Positions 51,004 through 60,086 of a stretch of DNA of 64,000 nt are shown one piece after another; position 1 is the first letter of the stretch, and each line of letters begins with the position of its first letter. The stretch lies in contig CAYMYA010000002.1 of the NCBI GenBank assembly GCA_964394565.1, forward strand, positions 29,168 through 93,167, read 5' to 3'. Source of the stretch: CAIKHN01 sp964394565 (GTDB taxonomy: Bacteria; Patescibacteriota; Patescibacteriia; UBA9934). The notes beneath the pieces were generated by a model that did not search any database, was not told the origin of the DNA, and saw only the letters and a program-made list of their open reading frames with translations. Made by a program: the position numbers and the translations under genes.

Positions 51004-51777
51004 TTATGCGCCGAGTTCATCAAGCCAAGTTTTCAGCACAACTTTTGTTTCGCTCGGATTTTTTACCGAAACAGTTTCGATCCCCGTCCGAATCACCGGG
51101 TGATCATTGCCTCCTTCATACAGCGCATCGCCAACAAACACCATTTCCGAAACCGGAATGCCAAGAAACTCTTCTATTTTCCCAATGCCATACCCCTTAT
51201 CGATTCCTTTCCGAGTGACGTCAATTGATGTTACGCCCGGCACCTTCACTTCGAAATCCGGCAAATATTTGCGTACCGCATCCGCAAGCGCAAGTCGACG
51301 ATCGTCATGCGCCGCTTTAAACGCCATCTTGACATCAAGCGGAGCATCTTGACCGCACGCAGAAAATGTCACCTGCGTTCCACGATCCTCGATAATTTCA
51401 CCGTACACCTTCTCCGGATGCTGGTATCCGATATCTTTGTACGCTTGTTCAAATGCATTCATGATCTTTTGGCGCTCCGTCGCATCCATTTCATCAGCAT
51501 ACACTTGTTCCCAAACATCGAGAAATCGATAAAATCGCGTACCGGTCGTTGGGAAAAAGAACAACCGACGGCGTTGTTCAAGGGTGCAGCGCAACGCCTG
51601 TAACTGTGCGGCAAATCGTTCAAAGCCCCCACCAGTAATGACTGCGATATTCATGCGGTCTAAGATGCGCGAAAAAAGCGCTGCCATCTCGTCATCCATT
51701 GGCGATTTGCTCTCCGTAATCGTGCCGTCAAGGTCAAAAACGATGATTTTCTTTCCAATGATCGATGGCGCGTTCAT
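51004..51777 (-). CDS. Phosphomannomutase-like HAD hydrolase (type IIB)
   Basis: The 257-residue protein has the HAD nucleophile FDLDGTITESKSPMDDEMAALF, VITGGGFERFAAQL, GVTSIDVTRKGIDKGYGI and the last HAD motif MVFVGDALYEGGNDHPV. The latter strongly resembles eukaryote-type phosphomannomutase (VGDAL.PGGND.PV). It could interconvert mannose or glucose phosphates, or be a sugar phosphatase. First gene of the operon with murL and murD, which suggests supply of activated sugars for the envelope. Confidence 0.8.
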   Translation of the reverse strand: MNAPSIIGKKIIVFDLDGTITESKSPMDDEMAALFSRILDRMNIAVITGGGFERFAAQLQALRCTLEQRRRLFFFPTTGTRFYRFLDVWEQVYADEMDATERQKIMNAFEQAYKDIGYQHPEKVYGEIIEDRGTQVTFSACGQDAPLDVKMAFKAAHDDRRLALADAVRKYLPDFEVKVPGVTSIDVTRKGIDKGYGIGKIEEFLGIPVSEMVFVGDALYEGGNDHPVIRTGIETVSVKNPSETKVVLKTWLDELGA

Positions 51778-51808
51778 AAATTTGGCTTATCTTAGCAACG
51801 GAGGGTAT

Positions 51809-51836
51809 TTTACCGCTTTACTGGTTCGTGTAAAAT
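51809..51836 (+). promoter_or_regulatory. Possible promoter of lemA
   Basis: TTTACC, 16-base spacer, TAAAAT; about 36 bases before the lemA ATG. Confidence 0.35.
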
Positions 51837-51872
51837 ACATAGCATAGGGAAAAGTCCCATTAATCTCTTTCT

Positions 51873-52427
51873 ATGGATACAGCAATCTTCATTCTCGTCG
51901 GGGTTCTTGTACTCGGTGGACTCTGGCTCGTCGTGGTATTTAACAGGTTGGTAACCAGCAAAAACCGCGTGGAAGAAGCGTGGGCGGATATTGAGGTTCA
52001 GCTCAAGCGCCGATACGACCTCATTCCCAATCTCGTGAATACTGTTAAGGGATACGCCACACATGAAAGCTCGGTATTTGAGGACGTCACGAAAGCACGC
52101 TCTGCCGCAATGAATGCAGGTACACCAGCCGCACACGCAGCAGCGGAGAACATGCTCACCGGCACATTGAAATCACTCTTTGCCGTTGCGGAAAGCTATC
52201 CAGACTTGAAAGCATCCGAAAACTTTGGCCACTTGCAGCGCGAGCTCGTTGATGCCGAAGATAAAATTCAAGCAGCCCGCCGCTTCTACAACGGCAACTG
52301 CCGTGATTTCAACACGAAACTCCAAGTCTTCCCAACAAACATGGTCGGCTCCATGCTCGGCTTCAAGACATACGATTTCTACGATGCACCAGAAGTGGCG
52401 AACGAAACACCCGTCGTCAATTTCTAA
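51873..52427 (+). CDS. lemA: LemA-family membrane protein
   Basis: The 184-residue protein has one N-terminal membrane helix (AIFILVGVLVLGGLWLVVVFNRLV) and the LemA core: VEEAWADIEVQLKRRYDLIPNLVNTVKGYATHE, VFEDVTKARSAA and LQRELVDAEDKIQAARRFYNGNCRDFN. The role is unknown, but lemA next to an M48 peptidase gene is a very common pair, as here (htpX 9 bases downstream). Confidence 0.92.
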   Translation: MDTAIFILVGVLVLGGLWLVVVFNRLVTSKNRVEEAWADIEVQLKRRYDLIPNLVNTVKGYATHESSVFEDVTKARSAAMNAGTPAAHAAAENMLTGTLKSLFAVAESYPDLKASENFGHLQRELVDAEDKIQAARRFYNGNCRDFNTKLQVFPTNMVGSMLGFKTYDFYDAPEVANETPVVNF

Positions 52428-52436
52428 TCCACTCCC

Positions 52437-53321
52437 ATGTATACCGACATTGCAAGAAACAAACAACGCACCTGGATCCTGATCATTGCCATGAGCGTGT
52501 TTATTGTTGGACTCTTCGGTATCATCGGCGCGGCAGGCGGTGGAGATCCTGCACCGAGCATTATGCTCGGCACCATGTTCGCGACAATATATTGTCTCAT
52601 CAGCTACTATGCTTCCTCGCGCGTTGCGCTTGGTGTATCGGGCGCAAAACTCATTGAAAAATCTCAAGCCCCAGATCTCTTCAACCTCGTTGAAAACCTT
52701 TGCATCGCGAACGGCCAAACCATGCCAAAGGTGTACATTATCGACGATGCCAGCCCTAACGCATTTGCGACGGGACGCGATCCTGAACATGCATCCATTG
52801 CGTTCACCACAGGCATCCTCAAGCTCCTGACCCGCGAAGAATTAGAGGGCGTTGTTGCACACGAACTCTCACACATCAAAAATTACGACATTCGCGTGAT
52901 GACGATTGTGGTAGTACTCGTCGGGCTCATTTCTCTCATCGCCGACATTCTTATTCACCTTCGCATTCGCGGAAATGACAAAAACAACGCCGGACTTATT
53001 CTTATGCTTGTTGGCATCGTACTGGCAATTCTGTCGCCAATTTTTGCGAAAGTGATTCAACTCGCCATTTCGCGCAGTCGGGAATACCTTGCCGATGCAT
53101 CAGGTGCCCTTCTCACCCGCTATCCGGAAGGCCTTGCGCGCGCACTTGAAAAAATCGACGCGACAGCTACGCCACTCCAACACGCAAACCACGCCACTGC
53201 ACACCTCTATATCAGCAATCCGTTTGGCGGTGAAACGGCTCGTTCGTTTTACGCACACCTCTTCTCTACACACCCCCCTGTCGCCGAGCGCGTCAGTCGG
53301 CTTCGCGGTATGGGTCGATAA
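52437..53321 (+). CDS. htpX: HtpX-like M48 membrane metalloprotease
   Basis: The 294-residue protein has two N-terminal membrane helices, then PDLFNLVENLCIANGQTMPKVYIIDDASPNAFATGRDP, the zinc motif GVVAHELSHIKNYD (HELSH), further helices (MTIVVVLVGLISLIADILIHL; LILMLVGIVLAILSPIFAKVIQLAIS) and the third ligand in SREYLADASGALLTRYPEG. It degrades damaged membrane proteins. Between lemA and clpC it forms a quality-control operon. Confidence 0.93.
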   Translation: MYTDIARNKQRTWILIIAMSVFIVGLFGIIGAAGGGDPAPSIMLGTMFATIYCLISYYASSRVALGVSGAKLIEKSQAPDLFNLVENLCIANGQTMPKVYIIDDASPNAFATGRDPEHASIAFTTGILKLLTREELEGVVAHELSHIKNYDIRVMTIVVVLVGLISLIADILIHLRIRGNDKNNAGLILMLVGIVLAILSPIFAKVIQLAISRSREYLADASGALLTRYPEGLARALEKIDATATPLQHANHATAHLYISNPFGGETARSFYAHLFSTHPPVAERVSRLRGMGR

Positions 53322-53330
53322 CCCACACGT

Positions 53331-55826
53331 ATGAACGAACTTCTGGAAACCTTTACCAACCACTTAAAAGCCGTTTTAACGCGGGCACTGTGTTTAGCAG
53401 TGGAAGAAGGTGGTGACACGATCGCGCCAATGCATCTGCTTTGGGCGTTGGGAACAGAAGCGGGATGTTTGGGCGCAGAAATTCTCATGAAGGCCGGTGC
53501 AACACCTGAAGGGTTCCAACGACTCGCTACACTCACAGAAACCGGTTTACCAGACGACGCAATGATGCGCGCAAGTTCCATCACGCCTCAACTGTCGGAC
53601 GCGTCAAAAACCATTATCGAAAAAGCAATTCACGTCGCAGGTCTTCATGGACATAAATATGTTGGCACCGAACACTTACTCCACGGCCTCATTGAGGCGA
53701 AAACGTCAGAAGTCGCAACATTCCTGAACACAGAGGGTGTCAATGAGAGCGCGATTCGCGATAATCTTTCAGCCATCTTCAAAACCACGGCACATTTTCC
53801 TGAGTCGGTAAAAATGGTCGGGCAACCCAAACCTACGGAAGACCAGCAAAAACCCTGCGAAGACTGTGGAGAAGTGCACGAAGAAGACGGGGACGACAAA
53901 ACATCTGCGCTAGACTATTTTACAACGGAACTCACTGCAAAAGATGTTGCCGATGCGATTGATCCTGTAATCGGGAGGGACGATGACATTGATCGCGTCG
54001 TAGCAATTCTTGCACGTCGCACAAAAAACAATCCACTTCTTGTGGGCGATCCTGGCGTAGGAAAAACCGCCATTGCAGAAGGACTTGCGAAACGCATTCT
54101 TGCCGGAAATGTGCCAGACGCCATTGCACGTCTGCATGTGCACCGGCTGAATATGGCGTCTATGGTTGCGGGAACGATGTACCGGGGCGATTTTGAAGCG
54201 CGCATTACGCAACTCCTAGAAGAGCTCAATGAACGCAAAGATATCGTGTTGTTCATTGACGAGATCCACACGATTGTTGGAGCAGGTGCCGCGAGTGGAT
54301 CGCTGGATACTGCGAACATGCTCAAGCCAGCACTAGCGCGTGGTGAGCTGCGCTGCATTGGCGCAACCACACACCAAGAATACAAAAAACACATTGCGCC
54401 GGATGCTGCACTGGAACGCCGCTTCGCCACGGTCACGGTGAAAGAGCCGAGCGCAGAAGATACGCGCACCGTACTGAACGGTATTGCACGGCGCTACGAG
54501 GTTCACCACGGCGTCACATATAGCAATAGCGTATTAGATACTATTGTTCGCCTTGCAGAACGCTACATGCCGAACAAACAATTTCCGGACAAAGCTATTG
54601 ATCTGTTGGACGAAGTTGGTGCGTATGCAAATGTCCAACGCAAACCACTCGACAAAAGCGCAAGTGCATTGCGCGTATGTCAGGATGAACTGACGGAAGT
54701 TCACAAGGCAAAACATCACGCCATCGTCAAGGAACAATTCCCTCTTGCAACAGAACTTAAAGCACGCGAAGCGGCGCTACAGAAACAGATTCAAACGCTC
54801 AGCAACCGCCCAATGGTCAAATCTACGATCACCATCACGGATGCGATGGTGCGAGCCGTAGCATCCAAAATGACCGGCATTCCGCTCGCGAAGCTCTCGG
54901 CAGACGATCACACCGCACTCCGCACACTCGCCGATCGACTCAAAACACACGTTATCGCGCAAGATGCCGCCGTCGAGCACGTCGCAAGCGCCATGCGCCG
55001 CGCAAAACTTGGATTTGCTCCCCCATCGCGTCCGCTCGCGTCATTTCTGTTTGCTGGACCTTCAGGTGTTGGCAAAACTGCACTCGCAAAAGCATTGGCA
55101 GTAGAAATGTTCGGCGATACCAAGGCTCTCGTCCGTTTTGACATGAGTGAATTTGCGGAAGGGTTTAGCACAAGCAAGCTGATTGGCGCGCCGGCGGGAT
55201 ACGTTGGGTACAGGGAAAGCGCGAAGCTCACCGATACACTAAAAGAACGACCCCATTGCGTCGTATTGTTCGATGAACTTGAAAAAGCGCATCGCGACGT
55301 GCAGTCCCTCTTGCTCCAAATCCTCGACGAAGGTGCGATCACTGATTCCACGGGCACACGGATAAACTTTCACAATGCCGTCGTGATCATGACGACGAAT
55401 GTGGGGCGCGATCGGTTCACCAAAGCATCGCTCGGGTTTACTGCGCGCGAAAACAAGGATCCGAAATTCTCTGAAGAATTCCGTACACTCCTTGAGGAAC
55501 ACTTCCGACCAGAACTCATCAACAGGATTGGCCACACGTGCCTATTTGCGCCACTCGCACACAAAGATATCGTCGCTATTACAAACATGGGCATCGCGAA
55601 CTTACTTTTACGCCTGAAGCACGCAAAGCTTTCCGTTTCGCTTCCGAAGAAACTCGCAGAAACGCTCGCAAAAGAGGTGAAGCCTTCCCATGGCGCCCGA
55701 GATGTTCAGCGAGTCATTGAAGAAAAATTGGAGCACGAAATTGCCAACGCTGTCCTGAAAACGAAAAAGCCGAAATCGACACTCAAAGTCTCACTGAATA
55801 CTGACGGAACGCTCAAGGTGCAGTAA
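53331..55826 (+). CDS. clpC: ClpC-type AAA+ unfoldase
   Basis: ATP-driven unfoldase for ClpP. The 831-residue protein has the N domain with two Clp repeats (about 1-145), D1 Walker A LLVGDPGVGKTAIAEGLAKRI and Walker B VLFIDEIHTIVGAG, a coiled-coil middle region, and D2 Walker A FLFAGPSGVGKTALAKAL with VVLFDELEKAHRDVQ. A short linker before D1 carries CEDCGEVHEEDGDD, a CxxC pair not typical for ClpC that might bind metal. The start follows htpX by 9 bases. Confidence 0.93.
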   Translation: MNELLETFTNHLKAVLTRALCLAVEEGGDTIAPMHLLWALGTEAGCLGAEILMKAGATPEGFQRLATLTETGLPDDAMMRASSITPQLSDASKTIIEKAIHVAGLHGHKYVGTEHLLHGLIEAKTSEVATFLNTEGVNESAIRDNLSAIFKTTAHFPESVKMVGQPKPTEDQQKPCEDCGEVHEEDGDDKTSALDYFTTELTAKDVADAIDPVIGRDDDIDRVVAILARRTKNNPLLVGDPGVGKTAIAEGLAKRILAGNVPDAIARLHVHRLNMASMVAGTMYRGDFEARITQLLEELNERKDIVLFIDEIHTIVGAGAASGSLDTANMLKPALARGELRCIGATTHQEYKKHIAPDAALERRFATVTVKEPSAEDTRTVLNGIARRYEVHHGVTYSNSVLDTIVRLAERYMPNKQFPDKAIDLLDEVGAYANVQRKPLDKSASALRVCQDELTEVHKAKHHAIVKEQFPLATELKAREAALQKQIQTLSNRPMVKSTITITDAMVRAVASKMTGIPLAKLSADDHTALRTLADRLKTHVIAQDAAVEHVASAMRRAKLGFAPPSRPLASFLFAGPSGVGKTALAKALAVEMFGDTKALVRFDMSEFAEGFSTSKLIGAPAGYVGYRESAKLTDTLKERPHCVVLFDELEKAHRDVQSLLLQILDEGAITDSTGTRINFHNAVVIMTTNVGRDRFTKASLGFTARENKDPKFSEEFRTLLEEHFRPELINRIGHTCLFAPLAHKDIVAITNMGIANLLLRLKHAKLSVSLPKKLAETLAKEVKPSHGARDVQRVIEEKLEHEIANAVLKTKKPKSTLKVSLNTDGTLKVQ

Positions 55827-55870
55827 CGCGCAAAAATCCCCCATTCCCAAGGTCGCAGTTCGCGCCTGCG

Positions 55871-55879
55871 TGTTATAAT
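55871..55879 (+). promoter_or_regulatory. Extended -10 promoter of the envelope cluster
   Basis: TGTTATAAT, a perfect extended -10, ending 8 bases before the ATG at 55888. This is the clearest leaderless-type promoter in the window. Confidence 0.6.
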
Positions 55880-55887
55880 TCCCCCGT

Positions 55888-56754
55888 ATGGCAACGGGAG
55901 GAACCGCGCGAGTATCCACAAGGAGACAAGACCCTGGCGCAACGCTGCGCGAGGGACATATGTCGTCGCTGCGCGCACGTGCAGGACGTACCAGCCGCAC
56001 AGCGCTCAGTGACCGCGATATCGGAGCGCGAGGCTCGAGGAATGAAGTACGCGATGCGGACGTCGCACCAAGACCAGACCGCATCGCAGAGTTGCGCGCT
56101 CGTCGTCATGCCGCACAACGACGGCTATCACCGAGCGCGAGTACACCGCAATTACAAATCATGGCTAACGATCTCCGCAACGATAGTGACGAAGAAGATG
56201 CAATAGCTGCATCTGCATTGGAAGAATCCATGCATGACATAGAGGAAGAATCTGCTCAAGTAGAAGACCTTTCACAAATGTCCAGAACACAATCTGCACT
56301 CAAACGCCAACAAGAAGATGCAAAACGGAGCCTGATGAACAAGGGGAAAAAAGAACTGGAGCGCATGATATCGAACCTCAAAACAGAAGGTTCGGCAAAA
56401 ATGGCCTCTGCCGGGGACCAGGGCGAACTGTTAGAAGTCGCTGATACGCTTGGCACCGGTACCTCCGTTGCTCACCTCGGTATCAGTCTTTTCAAGGATT
56501 CTTTCGATGACCGCACAAAGAATATTCTTGCAAAAATGGGGTTCCCCATGCTTTCTATGAGTAACGCGCTCGACGTTACCATTGTGGCCGGAACTCAAAT
56601 GCAAATCCTGAAATGGTCATTTATGGTGACGATCCTTATTCCATTTTGCATCATTTTCATTGTGATGAGTGCGATGACGGCGTGCCATGAAAATTTCGTG
56701 TGTAAAAATGGCGCAGGAATTCTTTCCTCTATTTCCTCTTTCCTTGGCTCATAA
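55888..56754 (+). CDS. C-terminally membrane-anchored protein, unknown
   Basis: The 288-residue protein has a long basic, arginine-rich N-terminus (about 1-90), an acidic middle (DEEDAIAASALEESMHDIEEESAQVEDLSQMS), a helical part, and one membrane helix near 245-268 (WSFMVTILIPFCIIFIVMSAM) followed by HENFVCKNGAGILSS. I do not recognise it. It heads the cluster with the beta-propeller, DsbA-like and pilin/carboxypeptidase genes, so it may be the cytoplasmic or membrane part of the same machine. Confidence 0.6.
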   Translation: MATGGTARVSTRRQDPGATLREGHMSSLRARAGRTSRTALSDRDIGARGSRNEVRDADVAPRPDRIAELRARRHAAQRRLSPSASTPQLQIMANDLRNDSDEEDAIAASALEESMHDIEEESAQVEDLSQMSRTQSALKRQQEDAKRSLMNKGKKELERMISNLKTEGSAKMASAGDQGELLEVADTLGTGTSVAHLGISLFKDSFDDRTKNILAKMGFPMLSMSNALDVTIVAGTQMQILKWSFMVTILIPFCIIFIVMSAMTACHENFVCKNGAGILSSISSFLGS

Positions 56755-56758
56755 TCCT

Positions 56759-57982
56759 ATGACTGAACGCACGTCATTTCTTCTCAAAATCGTCGGGTTC
56801 GTTACCGCGGTGTTCCTTATTGCGCTCGCGATCTACTTCACGTTCTTCCGCAGCACCGTCATCACCTTAACCACACCACAACCACAAGCCAGCCCCGGCG
56901 CATCACTTCCGGGGTCCGTCACCGGCACACCAGGAACCACGCCAGGTGCAACACCAGGAACAACTGGCGGCACAGCAACCTTACAACCGTCGCGCGTGGC
57001 AAATGGTGGCGCCACCATCACGACACTCCTCACGAATACCGAAGTGCAAAGCCCAACCGCAACCAACAATGGCACAGTGGCGTATTACGATCCCACGGAC
57101 GGTAAATTTTACACGATTGATGCAAACGGCAACGTCGTCGCGATGTCTCAGCAAACCTTTCCCCAAGCAGAAACCGTGACGTTTAGCAGTGGCGCAACCA
57201 CAGCAGTGATTGAATACCCAGACGGGAATAACGTCGTATACGACTTTTCCGCCGCACAACAAGTCACCCTCCCTGCGCACTGGGAAGACTTTTCGTTTTC
57301 GGACGACGGATCAGATATTGTCGCAAAAAGTATCGGTGCCGACGAATCCAATCGTGCGCTCGTCATCACGAGTGCGGACGGAACATCGACCACTGTGGTA
57401 ACCGCGCTTGGCGCAAATGACGATCAAGTCACCGCGAACTGGTCGCCGGATAATAGCGTCGTAGCGTTCTCCGAAACTGGAGGAATATCCAACGGCAGCT
57501 TTGGTAGACAGGAAATCTATCTCGTCGGCATTGATGGCAGCGCAACGGGCATTCTCTTTGTCGACGGGACAAATTTTCAAGCAATTTGGGCACCGGACGG
57601 TAAGCACATGCTCTATTCTGTTGCAGATCCCGCCGATGGATACCGTGCAGCACTGTGGTACGCCGATAGCGACGGCGACCGCAATGGGGACGGACGACGG
57701 AAGATGGGTATTCAAACTCTTGTGGAAAAATGTACCTTCTTCTCAGTAACCACTGCGTACTGTGCTGTACCTCGAACCATGCCCGCTGGCGGCGGAAGCA
57801 GTACGTCGCTAATTACGGCATACGACGACGTGTACCGACTCGATGTCGCCACAGGGAATGCCCGACTTGTCGCAATCCCCGCAGCAGATACGCAAATGTT
57901 CTCTCTTTCTGTTTCCGACGACGGCTCACTCCTCTATTACACGGATGGTGCTGGGCGGCTTAATGTCATGTATCTTGAATAG
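56759..57982 (+). CDS. Membrane-anchored beta-propeller (TolB-like repeats)
   Basis: The 407-residue product has one N-terminal membrane helix (IVGFVTAVFLIALAIYFTFF), a Pro/Gly/Thr linker with repeated TPGATPGTT-like units, and an outside beta-propeller: repeats such as NWSPDNSVVAFSETG, IWAPDGKHMLYSVAD and SVSDDGSLLYYTDGAG are the TolB/WD40-like blade pattern (W.PDG..I.F). ADSDGDRNGDGRRK is a calcium-site-like DxDxDxxGD. It likely scaffolds proteins at the cell surface. It starts 4 bases after the previous stop. Confidence 0.75.
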   Translation: MTERTSFLLKIVGFVTAVFLIALAIYFTFFRSTVITLTTPQPQASPGASLPGSVTGTPGTTPGATPGTTGGTATLQPSRVANGGATITTLLTNTEVQSPTATNNGTVAYYDPTDGKFYTIDANGNVVAMSQQTFPQAETVTFSSGATTAVIEYPDGNNVVYDFSAAQQVTLPAHWEDFSFSDDGSDIVAKSIGADESNRALVITSADGTSTTVVTALGANDDQVTANWSPDNSVVAFSETGGISNGSFGRQEIYLVGIDGSATGILFVDGTNFQAIWAPDGKHMLYSVADPADGYRAALWYADSDGDRNGDGRRKMGIQTLVEKCTFFSVTTAYCAVPRTMPAGGGSSTSLITAYDDVYRLDVATGNARLVAIPAADTQMFSLSVSDDGSLLYYTDGAGRLNVMYLE

Positions 57983-57985
57983 TGT

Positions 57986-58627
57986 ATGAAATACTTTTGG
58001 CATTTCGTCATCAGCATCGGTGTTCTCTCTATTATTCTCTTTGCATTTTTTGGCGCTTCTCTCTCATTCAAATCCGACGTGCAATACACGGATCAAGACA
58101 TTCCCACGGAACCTTCCGTGACCGTCATCGACCCCATGCTCGGTTCACCCGATGCTCGAGTAACGATTGTGATGTATGGCGACTATGGCTGCGATTCCTG
58201 TGCAATACTGGACGAAACACTCATCACTCTCGTGGCCGACGATTTTCCAACCGATGTCCGTCTGGTGTGGAAAGACATGCCAAACACCTCACAACACGCG
58301 GAAGCTCTGAATGCCGCCATTGCTGCGCGGTGTGCGGATGATCAGGGGAAATTCTGGGAATATCACGCGCTCCTCATGACGCACCACAACGGCCTCAGTG
58401 CGGAGCTGTACCAAACGTTCGCCGCACAACTTGAGCTCAAAGAACGAACGTTTTCCTCGTGTACCACTTCACAAACTCCATCCCCAATCATTCAACAGTC
58501 ATACGAAGAAGGGCTCGCGCTCGGCGTGACAGCCACGCCAACGATATTTATCAACGGCACACGCTACACCGGCGCGCAAGATCGTGGCACAATTAAGGCA
58601 CTCGTCAGGCAAATTCTTGCACAATAA
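57986..58627 (+). CDS. DsbA-like thiol oxidoreductase, membrane-anchored
   Basis: The 213-residue protein has an N-terminal membrane helix (FVISIGVLSIILFAFFGASL) and a thioredoxin-fold domain: VTIVMYGDYGCDSCAILDE holds the CxxC (CDSC), ADDQGKFWEYHALLMTHH is the DsbA helical insert, and LGVTATPTIFINGTRY has the cis-proline. It probably introduces disulfides outside the membrane. The next gene encodes a protein with 18 cysteines beyond its signal peptide, a likely client. Confidence 0.88.
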   Translation: MKYFWHFVISIGVLSIILFAFFGASLSFKSDVQYTDQDIPTEPSVTVIDPMLGSPDARVTIVMYGDYGCDSCAILDETLITLVADDFPTDVRLVWKDMPNTSQHAEALNAAIAARCADDQGKFWEYHALLMTHHNGLSAELYQTFAAQLELKERTFSSCTTSQTPSPIIQQSYEEGLALGVTATPTIFINGTRYTGAQDRGTIKALVRQILAQ

Positions 58628-58628
58628 C

Positions 58629-60068
58629 ATGAAACAATTTCTTCTCGTTCTCGGGTTCATATTCCTCGGCGCCACTGCGCCATGCTTTGCGTTGGCCTCC
58701 ATGACCGACGAAGACTATTCCGATACCACAACCGGAGCTGAGGATCGATCAGACGAATGTGCTGCAGGAACCTATACATGTCGTTGTGGTAGCGAAGGAG
58801 GATCCAATTCGCTCGACAGCGCAACAGCATCGGCAGATGCATGTAATACGTATTGCATAAATTCCACACAATCAAGCTATACCTACTCTTGTACATTATC
58901 TGACGGCTCGAGCTACACTGTTTATCAAGGCTCCGTGACAACAATGAACTCCCTGACTGGCGCCCCAGAAACTGAAGATGCAGATTTTGTTGTCCCAACA
59001 TTACTTGTCCCAATCCCTGGTTTTAGCAATTCAAGTAACTCAAATAACGATTTCTCGGTTCCAACAACATCCAACGACGGGGTGCACACGAACGTGAATT
59101 TTCTTGCAGAATACATCAATGCAATATACGGATGGATTCTGGGAGCTGCCGCACTTGTTGCCGTCGTCATGATGATGCTTGGTGGATTACAATACGTTCT
59201 CGCACGCGGCAAACCAAAATACATCGATAAAGCCAAAACACGCATTACGAATGCGATTACTGGTATCGTACTGCTCCTTGCAGCATTCAACGTGGCGTAT
59301 CTTATTGATCCCCGCCTCACGAATCTTGAAGCTCTTGGCGTACAAAATGTTGCAGAAATTGAATATTTTCCACCGGATGGTGAAGATACCAATATCACCC
59401 CAAATACCATGCTGACCGGTTCAACGGTGCCGATTAGTGGCGATTATATTATCGCGGGTTGCAATGAAGGCTGCGCTATCGACGCAGAAACACTCACCGC
59501 GCTCCAAACTGCCGCCACCGCATTTCATAGTGCAACAGGAAAACATGTCACCATCGCGTCCGCAACCCGCAGCCTTGGAAAACAAGCGAGTCTTTTTTAT
59601 GAAAACTGTCTCCTCACTGGTGGGACATGTGCACCAGCTACATGCAATGCCTCTTCTGGCGTTGTGACAAAATCTGGATCAACGTGGACACTCACCGGCA
59701 GTTACGCAAACACGACCAACGGCACCGCAATTGTCGCAGCACTCGCAAATCCTGAGAATGCAGCATATGGCAACTGTCCGCACACCTCCGCAGTCGCGCT
59801 CGATGCATGGTGCGCGGATGGTGGAACGCATTATCGCCATGACCCAGCATGCCAAGGCCAACTCATTACTGCCATGATCAACGCAGGATTTTGTCGATTA
59901 TCCTCTGAGGTATGGCACTTTGAACTCAACACAAAAAAAGTCTCAAGTGCATGCTCTACCGCAAATAACTCTATTTCATACCAGAAAAAAGATGGTACTA
60001 CCGTGACGCCAACATCAGATTGTGCAAAATGGAATTTTAAATACCATACGTGCGCGGTTAAAAAATAA
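58629..60068 (+). CDS. Secreted fusion: pilin-like double helix plus M15 carboxypeptidase
   Basis: The 479-residue protein has a signal peptide (MKQFLLVLGFIFLGATAPCFALA), a small cysteine-rich segment (ECAAGTYTCRCGSEG ... YSC), two adjacent membrane helices (GWILGAAALVAVVMMMLGGLQYVLA; NAITGIVLLLAAFNVAYLI) like VirB2/TrbC pilin, and a C-terminal VanY/M15 domain: HTSAVALD gives the H-x6-D zinc ligands and SSEVWHFE the catalytic Glu and last His. The M15 part would trim D-Ala from peptidoglycan peptides. The C-terminal part has twelve cysteines. The order helices-then-carboxypeptidase is unusual. ATG at 58629 follows the DsbA-like stop by one base. Confidence 0.78.
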   Translation: MKQFLLVLGFIFLGATAPCFALASMTDEDYSDTTTGAEDRSDECAAGTYTCRCGSEGGSNSLDSATASADACNTYCINSTQSSYTYSCTLSDGSSYTVYQGSVTTMNSLTGAPETEDADFVVPTLLVPIPGFSNSSNSNNDFSVPTTSNDGVHTNVNFLAEYINAIYGWILGAAALVAVVMMMLGGLQYVLARGKPKYIDKAKTRITNAITGIVLLLAAFNVAYLIDPRLTNLEALGVQNVAEIEYFPPDGEDTNITPNTMLTGSTVPISGDYIIAGCNEGCAIDAETLTALQTAATAFHSATGKHVTIASATRSLGKQASLFYENCLLTGGTCAPATCNASSGVVTKSGSTWTLTGSYANTTNGTAIVAALANPENAAYGNCPHTSAVALDAWCADGGTHYRHDPACQGQLITAMINAGFCRLSSEVWHFELNTKKVSSACSTANNSISYQKKDGTTVTPTSDCAKWNFKYHTCAVKK

Positions 60069-60086
60069 CAGGAGGGCTTGCTTTTT

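Noticed and set aside
53645..55600. Several long reverse-strand open frames opposite clpC
   Set aside because: They are shadows of a conserved coding gene and have no family resemblance.
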